5,794 bases of DNA from Caldifarciminota bacterium. Lineage in GTDB: Bacteria > Hydrothermota > Hydrothermia > UBA1063 > CAJXJZ01. The stretch lies in the NCBI GenBank assembly GCA_027033555.1, contig JALVLE010000057.1:1-5794 (forward strand). Direction: 5' to 3'. The notes under the pieces are model-generated. The model had not been told where the DNA came from. It made no database searches and saw only the letters and a program-made list of their open reading frames with translations. Every line of letters begins with the position of its first letter. The stretch's first letter is position 1. Of the stretch, positions 1-5,158 are shown piece by piece. The position numbers were made by a program, and so were the translations under genes.

Positions 1-421
1 GTATGTTAAGGGCCTCAAAATTGTACCAGTCTGTCTCAATATAAGGTCCATCCACGAATTTAAATCCCAATGAGGAGAAAATCTCTCTGATTCTCAGTTC
101 TATAGAGGTAAGAGGATGAAGATTTCCCTTTAAGATTTTTCTACCAGGAAGCGTATAATCCCAGGCCTTCTTTTCCAAAGCGATTTTCGCCTCTTCCCTT
201 TTCTTTTTAAGGAGAGGTTCATATTCTTTTTTAAGTGCATTTAAAAGGGCACCTATCTCTTTTCTTTTCTCTAAGGGAAGATCTTTTAGGCTCTTTAATG
301 CCTTTGTAACAAGCCCTTTTTTGCCAAAATATTTTATACGTATATTTTCAAAATCATCCGGGGAAGAGGCCTTTTTTACTTCTTCTTCTAATTCTCTCCT
401 GAGTCTTTCTGCCTCATTCAC
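1..421 (-). CDS. pheS: Phenylalanyl-tRNA synthetase alpha subunit, N-terminal 140 residues (3' end outside window)
   Basis: PheS pairs with PheT in the alpha2-beta2 cytoplasmic enzyme that charges tRNA-Phe, and carries the class II catalytic core. Visible here are the N-terminal helical, highly charged arm (about residues 1-86, rich in Lys and Glu, expected to form the coiled coil that contacts tRNA) and the beginning of the catalytic domain: a TLPGRK element (90-95), GNLHPLT (99-105), and GPYIETDWYNFEALNI (125-140), all typical of bacterial PheS. The frame is open to the window edge. The start is GTG at 421, the only usable start codon between the in-frame stop at 454-452 and the conserved region; it lies 2 nt after the rplT stop and is preceded by a weak AGGGA at 432-428. 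It is co-transcribed with rplT. Family is certain; the start is very likely. Confidence 0.95.
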   Translation of the reverse strand, partial: MNEAERLRRELEEEVKKASSPDDFENIRIKYFGKKGLVTKALKSLKDLPLEKRKEIGALLNALKKEYEPLLKKKREEAKIALEKKAWDYTLPGRKILKGNLHPLTSIELRIREIFSSLGFKFVDGPYIETDWYNFEALNI

Positions 422-423
422 TT

Positions 424-768
424 TTATTCCCTGACCGATTCTACAAGTGCTTTAAATGCCTCTTTATCCCTAACCGCCATATCCGCAAGTACTTTTCTGT
501 TAAGATTTATATTGTTCTTTTTGAGCAGGTGCATGAAGGTTGAGTAATTGAGACCCAGCTCTCTTACAGCCGCGTTGATTCTCAATATCCAGAGTCTCCT
601 GAAGTTTCTCTTCTTTTCTTTCCTGTGTCTGTATGCATACTGCAGGGATTTATACACCTGCTCTTTGGCCTTCTTAAATGTAGAATGTTTCTGACCAAAG
701 TAACCTCTTGCAAGCTTTCTTATCTTTTTATGCCTTCTTCTCCTTGTGAATCCGGTTTTTACACGCAT
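424..768 (-). CDS. rplT: Large ribosomal subunit protein bL20
   Basis: L20 binds 23S rRNA early and is needed for assembly of the 50S subunit. The 114-residue product is of normal length. It begins [20 protein letters not shown], the basic N-terminal extension that threads into rRNA, passes through a helical arm rich in Arg and Lys (about 30-58), and ends in the globular domain with [17 protein letters not shown] (62-78) and the [10 protein letters not shown] element (90-99). The ATG at 768 has AGGAGG (779-774) at 5-nt spacing. pheS follows after 2 nt, the common rplT-pheS order. The usual upstream partners infC and rpmI (L35) are not here: a PEBP gene precedes it and a strong promoter sits in the 76-nt gap between them. 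Confidence 0.98.
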   Translation of the reverse strand: MRVKTGFTRRRRHKKIRKLARGYFGQKHSTFKKAKEQVYKSLQYAYRHRKEKKRNFRRLWILRINAAVRELGLNYSTFMHLLKKNNINLNRKVLADMAVRDKEAFKALVESVRE

Positions 769-779
769 AACATCCTCCT
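769..779 (-). promoter_or_regulatory. Ribosome binding site of rplT
   Basis: A full AGGAGG at 779-774 lies 5 nt before the rplT ATG. It contrasts with the weak AGGGA plus GTG of the next gene, pheS, and suggests L20 is made in excess of PheS from a shared mRNA. Confidence 0.85.
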
Positions 780-780
780 C

Positions 781-794
781 TTAGGTAGTCCTAA
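781..794. repeat. Small palindrome just downstream of the rplT -10 box (possible operator)
   Basis: TTAGG-TAGT-CCTAA is a perfect 5-bp inverted repeat with a 4-base centre. It covers roughly -6 to +8 relative to the predicted start site, so the full hairpin would not be transcribed and a DNA-binding role is the more sensible reading. Arms this short occur several times by chance in a window of this size, so function is only a suggestion. Confidence 0.25.
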
Positions 795-823
795 ATTATA
801 CTGCCTCAAATACAAGTAGTCAA
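795..823 (-). promoter_or_regulatory. Sigma-70-type promoter for rplT-pheS
   Basis: Read on the minus strand, TTGACT (823-818) is followed by exactly 17 bases and then a consensus TATAAT (800-795). Eleven of twelve hexamer bases match the housekeeping consensus and the spacing is optimal. Transcription should start near 788, giving a leader of only about 20 nt before the rplT ATG. It lies in the gap between the PEBP gene and rplT and explains how rplT-pheS can be expressed without the usual infC-rpmI promoter. Confidence 0.85.
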
Positions 824-850
824 AATAAGATTCTGAAAAAGCTCTTATTT
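823..850 (-). terminator. AT-rich inverted repeat over the PEBP stop codon (weak terminator candidate)
   Basis: On the minus strand AAATAAGA (850-843) pairs perfectly with TCTTATTT (830-823) across a 12-base loop. The first arm contains the PEBP TAA stop and the second abuts the rplT -35 box. Only one base pair of the eight is G-C and there is no clean U-run, so as an intrinsic terminator it would be poor. It may merely damp read-through from the PEBP gene into rplT. Confidence 0.25.
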
Positions 851-1357
851 ATGCCTCTTATACCTTCCCATCAAGGTATCCTGGGCAATTATATGCCCCT
901 TTATCCATTTTAGAAGCTTCTTTTTTGTCATATCTTTTTCACAGGGTAAAATGGTATCAAGCACATAGGCTTTAAAAAAGTACCTGTGCACCCCGGAGGG
1001 AGGACATGGCCCACCATACCCGTATCTTTTAAAATCGTTTATGCCCTGGCAAACATTACCCACTCTCATTTTTCCCGGGAAGCCTTCCCTAAGTCTAACT
1101 GTGTCAGGTGGAATATTATAAATTACCCAGTGTACCCAAGTTCCCATTGGGGCGTCTGGGTCATCTGCTATAAGGGCAATGCTTTTTGCATTTTTTGGTA
1201 CACCTTCAAACACTATTTCCGGAGATATATCCTTACCATCACATGTGTATTTAGCGGGAATCAGCTGTCCGTATGAAAAAGCAGGACTTTTTATGTGAAA
1301 CTGGGTCTTTAAACTATCCTGCACCATCAAAAGAACAAGGGAAAACAAAATACCCAT
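845..1357 (-). CDS. YbhB/YbcL-family PEBP (Raf kinase inhibitor-like) protein, probably exported
   Basis: The product has 170 residues. It carries the bacterial phosphatidylethanolamine-binding-protein fold: the pocket motif DDPDAP (65-70), GTWVHWVIYNIP (72-83) with the pocket histidine H76, and YGYGGPCPPSGVHRYFFKAY (112-131) with the second conserved histidine H124. Family members bind phosphorylated or anionic small ligands in a shallow pocket; the bacterial ones have no settled physiological role. Residues 1-12 form a short hydrophobic segment (MGILFSLVLLMV) absent from the cytoplasmic E. coli relatives, suggesting a signal peptide or membrane anchor. The ATG at 1357 is supported by a long AGGAGGAGGT (1370-1361); the alternative start at M11 would lack an SD. 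It lies 55 nt after the lipoprotein gene and may be read through from it or from a weak local promoter. The name Raf kinase inhibitor is historical. Confidence 0.93.
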   Translation of the reverse strand: MGILFSLVLLMVQDSLKTQFHIKSPAFSYGQLIPAKYTCDGKDISPEIVFEGVPKNAKSIALIADDPDAPMGTWVHWVIYNIPPDTVRLREGFPGKMRVGNVCQGINDFKRYGYGGPCPPSGVHRYFFKAYVLDTILPCEKDMTKKKLLKWIKGHIIAQDTLMGRYKRHK

Positions 1358-1381
1358 TACACCTCCTCCTTTTTATAAAAA

Positions 1382-1407
1382 GTATTTCACACCAGACCCG
1401 TATTTCA
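1382..1407. repeat. Direct repeat TGAAATAC x2 upstream of the PEBP gene
   Basis: In the 55-nt gap (1358-1412) the octamer TGAAATAC (minus strand) occurs at 1407-1400 and again at 1389-1382, an 18-nt period. It is followed by the self-complementary TTTTTATAAAAA (1381-1370) and then the PEBP ribosome binding site. Two identical octamers in so short a gap could be a regulator half-site pair, but an 8-base match is weak evidence on its own. Confidence 0.3.
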
Positions 1408-1412
1408 AAATC

Positions 1413-2006
1413 TCATCTACCATCAACAATCTGGATGTGGGCAGAATCAATTTTTATAGTATAGATACTCAGTTCCATAACTGTTAGCATTTCTTTAATC
1501 ACTGCTCCTTTTGGTGGATCTATTTTTAATTTGCAGGGGGAATAGAACATGACAGCGAAAATAGAATTAACAAATTTCATTCTTTTTCCATTGCATCTTA
1601 CGTAACCCCTTATCCGGGAATCATAAAACTCCCCACCTGCTATATTTCCTACCCTTACATCAATATTACTATTCTCAGCGTGTATAATCAGCGAAATACT
1701 GTTGGGTATAACCATTTCTGAGGTGGAAAATATATAAATAGTATCCCCCTTTTCATAAGGTTTTGTTGAATCTGGATAGAACTTTATCAAACCTCTCTTT
1801 ATGGTTGAATCTCCGTTCACCACCAACGCTGCATTTTTAACTACCAAACATAAGGTATCCCTCAGCTTAATCCCCATGGAGTCCGGAAAATTATTATTCA
1901 AAGTGATTTCCTTAAAATCTTCAAATGGGATGCGTATTTTTATCTTTCCTGCATCACACGCAAGAAGGAACAGCAAAAAATATGGAAAAAAGCCAAATAC
2001 TCTCAT
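1413..2006 (-). CDS. Lipoprotein of unknown function
   Basis: I do not recognise a family for this 197-residue protein. Its N-terminus is a lipoprotein signal: R2, a hydrophobic stretch (3-15), and a lipobox LLAC with the lipidated cysteine at C17. D18 directly follows C17; in enterobacteria aspartate there keeps lipoproteins in the inner membrane, though the rule may not hold in other phyla. The mature part looks all-beta, with short alternating hydrophobic stretches such as NSISLIIHAENSNIDVRVG (102-120) and YTIKIDSAHIQIV (182-194), which would suit a beta-ladder like that of the preceding gene, but the N-x-G repeats are missing. The ATG at 2006 overlaps the preceding stop as ATGA, with AGGAGG (2019-2014) at 7-nt spacing lying inside the preceding coding tail. 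This implies translational coupling and a shared role with the upstream exported protein. Confidence 0.85.
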   Translation of the reverse strand: MRVFGFFPYFLLFLLACDAGKIKIRIPFEDFKEITLNNNFPDSMGIKLRDTLCLVVKNAALVVNGDSTIKRGLIKFYPDSTKPYEKGDTIYIFSTSEMVIPNSISLIIHAENSNIDVRVGNIAGGEFYDSRIRGYVRCNGKRMKFVNSIFAVMFYSPCKLKIDPPKGAVIKEMLTVMELSIYTIKIDSAHIQIVDGR

Positions 2007-2806
2007 CTTATCCCCTCCTTTTTTATCACATCAATGCTGCTTAATGCCCCTTCTATATTTAAAACAATATCGCCCTCTCTGTCGCTGCAGGCACTCAGGC
2101 TTTTTAAAGAAAGAAAACTTTCTACTTGTCCCTTTTGGCACAAGACGTTATCAGGCAATCTCATCGTAAAACTGCTCATGGCAGAGGAGAGGTAAATATA
2201 AAGGGGCTTCACCTCTGGTTTAGAATCAAAATCAAGCGCCACAGTTGCCATACCTGCATTGATTTCCATGGTATCTGCAAGAAAGTTCTCCGCACCTTTT
2301 ATGTTTATACTCCCTGCTCCTACATTTATTTCCATTTTTCCACCTTCCTTTCTGTTTTTCCCTTTAAAATAAATTGAAACAAGACCAGCCCCCACATTTA
2401 ACTCAACTAAAGATATAGAGTATTTTGCAAATACGGCATTCAGATTTGCCACACCTGTGTTTACATTAACAGTATCCGCACAGAGAGATTCAGGCAACCC
2501 AACATCTATTTCTATGCTATCTTTTAAGCTTTTCCAAAAGCCTCTTATATCCTCTATACTGCTTACTGAATCAGTTTTAATACTCTCAACAATACCACAT
2601 ACCACCTCATTTCCATTTCTTTTTATCCCAAACTTATCTTTCATTGAATCCGGCGCAACCACTTTCACCATAATTTTACTTCCTCCCGCATTGTGGATCC
2701 TGCATCTTCCCACACAGTTAATCTCAAGATAGGAAACCTTTTCTACAGGTAATGCAACGGAAAACACGCTTTGAAAGAGCATTGTTGTGATGACAACAAT
2801 ATTCAT
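2003..2806 (-). CDS. Exported beta-ladder repeat protein (toastrack/DUF4097-like)
   Basis: The 267-residue product starts with a signal peptide (hydrophobic 3-17, likely cleavage after S-V-A at 18, unusual in having no positive charge before the hydrophobic core). The mature protein is built of similar rungs: VNVNTGVANL (113-122), VELNVGAGLV (134-143), MEINVGAGSI (158-167), MEINAGMATV (180-189), IYLSSAMSSF (204-213) and LNIEGALSSI (249-258), with a degenerate one near 229-240. Aligned asparagine or equivalent positions fall 21 to 24 residues apart, as expected for a stacked beta-ladder. This is the pattern of the adhesin-like DUF4097 and LiaF C-terminal (toastrack) families, which often accompany PspC proteins; the exact family is not certain. 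The ATG at 2806 has AGGAGG (2818-2813) at 6-nt spacing, 16 nt after the DUF5916 gene. Six cysteines in the mature part could form disulfides or bind metal. Confidence 0.88.
   Translation of the reverse strand: MNIVVITTMLFQSVFSVALPVEKVSYLEINCVGRCRIHNAGGSKIMVKVVAPDSMKDKFGIKRNGNEVVCGIVESIKTDSVSSIEDIRGFWKSLKDSIEIDVGLPESLCADTVNVNTGVANLNAVFAKYSISLVELNVGAGLVSIYFKGKNRKEGGKMEINVGAGSINIKGAENFLADTMEINAGMATVALDFDSKPEVKPLYIYLSSAMSSFTMRLPDNVLCQKGQVESFLSLKSLSACSDREGDIVLNIEGALSSIDVIKKEGIR
2781..2800 (-). repeat. Perfect 8-bp hairpin in the start region of the beta-ladder gene
   Basis: ATTGTTGT and ACAACAAT flank a 4-base loop and occupy codons 3-8 of the gene, right behind the start codon. All eight pairs match, two of them G-C. 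In the mRNA it would form just downstream of the initiating ribosome and could modestly affect translation; it could equally be an accident of the INVVITTM-like codon choice. Confidence 0.35.
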
Positions 2807-2822
2807 GGATTACCTCCTTTTT

Positions 2823-4943
2823 TTAAAATAAGAATAGGTATCTCACTTTAAAAGCATATACAAATTCCGGACTCTGCCACCTGCTACTATTTTTCACAAA
2901 TAGGCGGTTCAAAACAAGATAAAACCTTGATTTTGGTTTTATCTCCCATGAATAATAAACAGAAAGCCTGGAGAATGTGGGTTCAAGTACAGCCTCATGG
3001 ACAATTACATGATTGTTCTGGATGGTAACTTTCATAAACGGCGTAAAATGATATGTAAGTCCCGCCACACCTGAAAAGGTTGTGCTACGATAGCCTCCAT
3101 CCGGCCTGTATTCGCTCCAGGCTTTTACTGTATATTTTCCTCCAAGTTTTGCAAAAAGTGGAAAATGCACCCCCAAAGTGGTATAAATTGACCTTCCTCT
3201 GTACATCCTAAGATAATTCCATGTGTATGCCCAGTTTGTACTAAAATGGAGGCTGCTGCTTTTTATTCTCATCCACATATAAAGGCCTGCGAATTTTGCA
3301 AAATATGGCTGCATAAGGGTATCTTTTGTATATTCTTTATCCACCGCTCCGTTCAGATAAACCCCCATCATAAGCGGCTTGCGAAAATTGAGAGAGAGAT
3401 TGGTTCTTACTCCATAGGATATTCCAGGGTCTTCCGGATCCCTGTGAAAAATAGGGGATATATTGGCATTATATGAACTTAAAAAAGAACCCGGTTTGCC
3501 TATTTTATACTTTCCAAGGAGAAGTGCTCCACCTTTTTCTCCTCTGTAAAGGGTGGTATAACCTGTTGGGGATATATCAAATCGTGAAGAGACAATGTTT
3601 CCTCCAAAACCCACCAAGTACCATCTTTTTATAAACTGCACTCCTCCCACCTGCAAAGCCAAGGCAGGTAAACCACTATCATTTTTATGTAGTATAACCT
3701 GCCATGAAAAGGAATTACGTTTTTTCCGTGCAGTACCATCAAAAGAAACTGCATAAAAAGTAGAATCATTTTCTAAATCCTGTCTGTATGCTACCACCAT
3801 CCCTACCTCTGAATTGGAAAAAACGGTATGTCTTGCTCCTAAGGCACTCCAGAACGTATAATGGGCCGTATCATATCTACCCTCAAGTCTTCCTGTTAAA
3901 ACTCCCAACACCCCAAGCTGGGCCTTTTCCCCCTTATTGGTAGCCTTTATTCCAAATACAAGAGGTACCTGTCCTGCAACATCCGTAATTTTCTTTCCTA
4001 TCCTTCTGGAATAGAACACATACGCGGGGTTGAGATAATTCATAGATGGTGCAAATATCTCCTTTCCCTCAAGGAAAAAAGGCCTCTTTTCCTCATAATA
4101 AATCTCCGTCCTACCCAAAGTCATTGTAAATGGGTCTGACTCTATTTCAGCAAAATCCGGGAAAAGTGTTGAGCTAATGGAAAAAGCCCCTTTTTTATAC
4201 TTCATATCAAGTCCTGCTTTTAGATTGTATTTATTGAGACCAAGGTATGTAGAATACACCTTCTTTGAAAGGAACACGGGATACAGCTCAAGTCCTATTC
4301 CACTCTCCCCAGGATGCACATTTTTCATAAGGCCAAACATGGACACCTTTATACCTGTATTTTCAGGCGGCAAAACCCACCAATCCTCTTCTCTGATATT
4401 CTCATAATAAACCTTGAAATTTACTCCCCAGGTGGTGATTTTCTTTTTAAACTTAAGGGTCTTAAATGGTATTTTTAATTCAACAAGGGCCAAATAATTT
4501 TTGCCTTTTTGGAAAACCCTGACGCGACTCTCCCACACCCCATCCCATGTATCATCAAAACGCTCCCCATCTCCTGTTATAAGCCCATCGTTCCTCTCAT
4601 TTGCAAGGGAAACTGAAAACCAGTATGCCTCTATCATGGAATGAAGCGGGTCAATATAAACAGTTACCCAATCAGGTCTTCCTGAAAGGCGTGTATCCGG
4701 TTTTATTGTGTCATATTCAATCTTAAAGAGAAAATACAGATTGTTTTCATCCTGAAGGGCTTTTACTTTCGCACTATAGGTAGCCTCTTCTCCATAATAA
4801 GGCTCACTCATTCTCATTACATACACAGAATCCGCAGAATACCAGAGGGCCTCCTCTTTGCCATTAAGTCTTATCCCTTTAGCCATTTTAATACTGAAGG
4901 AGGGCAGAGTGGTTACAAAAATAAGTGCACTGTAGATTATCAT
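2823..4943 (-). CDS. DUF5916 outer-membrane beta-barrel protein with N-terminal CBM9/DOMON-like domain
   Basis: The 706-residue protein has a signal peptide (residues 1-17, probable cleavage after S-F-S). A beta-sandwich domain similar to carbohydrate-binding family 9 follows at about 22-200, with RLNGKEEALW (25-34), NNLYFLFKIEYD (67-78), VTVYIDP (93-99) and LALVELKIPFKTLKF (151-165). From about 215 to the end is the DUF5916 part, recognised by FPDFAEIESDP (261-271), EKRPFFLEG (285-293) and YSRRIG (311-316). The remaining 390 residues show repeated amphipathic strands rich in Tyr, Phe and Trp and end in YLFLF, the aromatic C-terminal signature of outer-membrane barrels. Relatives are common in Bacteroidetes, Gemmatimonadetes and similar diderms; no substrate is established, and glycan binding or transport is only inferred from the CBM9-like fold. 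The ATG at 4943 overlaps the PspC stop as ATGA and has AGGAGG (4955-4950) at 6-nt spacing, inside the PspC coding tail. The gene appears intact and of normal size. Confidence 0.93.
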   Translation of the reverse strand: MIIYSALIFVTTLPSFSIKMAKGIRLNGKEEALWYSADSVYVMRMSEPYYGEEATYSAKVKALQDENNLYFLFKIEYDTIKPDTRLSGRPDWVTVYIDPLHSMIEAYWFSVSLANERNDGLITGDGERFDDTWDGVWESRVRVFQKGKNYLALVELKIPFKTLKFKKKITTWGVNFKVYYENIREEDWWVLPPENTGIKVSMFGLMKNVHPGESGIGLELYPVFLSKKVYSTYLGLNKYNLKAGLDMKYKKGAFSISSTLFPDFAEIESDPFTMTLGRTEIYYEEKRPFFLEGKEIFAPSMNYLNPAYVFYSRRIGKKITDVAGQVPLVFGIKATNKGEKAQLGVLGVLTGRLEGRYDTAHYTFWSALGARHTVFSNSEVGMVVAYRQDLENDSTFYAVSFDGTARKKRNSFSWQVILHKNDSGLPALALQVGGVQFIKRWYLVGFGGNIVSSRFDISPTGYTTLYRGEKGGALLLGKYKIGKPGSFLSSYNANISPIFHRDPEDPGISYGVRTNLSLNFRKPLMMGVYLNGAVDKEYTKDTLMQPYFAKFAGLYMWMRIKSSSLHFSTNWAYTWNYLRMYRGRSIYTTLGVHFPLFAKLGGKYTVKAWSEYRPDGGYRSTTFSGVAGLTYHFTPFMKVTIQNNHVIVHEAVLEPTFSRLSVYYSWEIKPKSRFYLVLNRLFVKNSSRWQSPEFVYAFKVRYLFLF

Positions 4944-5146
4944 CCCTCACCTCCTTTTACCTTATCTTCATCCGGAATAATTATCCAGGCAATAAGATAG
5001 AAAAGAATGGAACCTCCGCTAAGTATAAAAAGCAATAAAAGGAGCCTTATTATAACCGGATCTATATCAAAATACTCCCCAAGGCCAGCACATACACCAG
5101 CAATTATCCTGCCTTTTTTAGGCCTATACAGCCTTTTCTTTGCCAT
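4940..5146 (-). CDS. PspC-domain membrane protein
   Basis: This 68-residue protein is essentially one PspC domain: a basic N-terminus (MAKKRLYRPKKGR, 1-13), IAGVCAGLGEYFDIDPVIIR (15-34), a first membrane segment (about 31-42), a Gly-Ser turn (43-46) and a second membrane segment ending in IAWIIIPDE (52-60). In enterobacteria PspC senses envelope stress with PspB and releases PspA; in other phyla single-domain PspC proteins are often found beside toastrack proteins and transporters, as here. The start at 5146 is chosen because AGGAGGTG (5158-5151) lies just ahead and the family begins at this point; a longer frame back to 5230 would overlap the upstream membrane protein by 70 nt without an SD. 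No PspA or PspB is visible in the window. It is translationally coupled to the DUF5916 gene by an ATGA overlap. Confidence 0.93.
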   Translation of the reverse strand: MAKKRLYRPKKGRIIAGVCAGLGEYFDIDPVIIRLLLLLFILSGGSILFYLIAWIIIPDEDKVKGGEG

Positions 5147-5158
5147 ATTACACCTCCT
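5147..5158 (-). promoter_or_regulatory. Ribosome binding site that fixes the PspC start
   Basis: AGGAGGTG at 5158-5151 overlaps the TAG stop of the upstream membrane protein (5159-5157) and leaves 6 nt between AGGAGG and the ATG at 5146. It decides for the 68-residue PspC form over the 96-residue alternative. Confidence 0.85.

Noticed and set aside
416..417. ATG at 417-415 as an alternative pheS start
   Set aside because: That frame hits a stop after nine codons; the conserved PheS frame is read from GTG at 421.
769..844. Hidden rpmI (L35) or a T-box/L20 leader upstream of rplT
   Set aside because: The gap is only 76 nt, too short for the roughly 65-codon rpmI or for either RNA element, and it contains a promoter instead.
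986..1276. Plus-strand open frame inside the PEBP gene
   Set aside because: It is antisense to a gene with clear family motifs, has no SD, and its translation shows no recognisable domain. The same applies to plus-strand frames at 625-819, 1801-2169, 2126-2377, 2457-2732, 3246-3476, 4177-4407 and 5007-5201.
1379..1408. Promoter for the PEBP gene (TTGAAA, 18 bp, TACTTT)
   Set aside because: The -10 matches consensus at only three of six bases, so in AT-rich DNA it is not convincing; kept only as a remark in the gap finding.
1273..1464. Plus-strand frame bridging the gap between the PEBP and lipoprotein genes
   Set aside because: Most of it is antisense to the two genes; no SD, no domain, and composition like a shadow frame.
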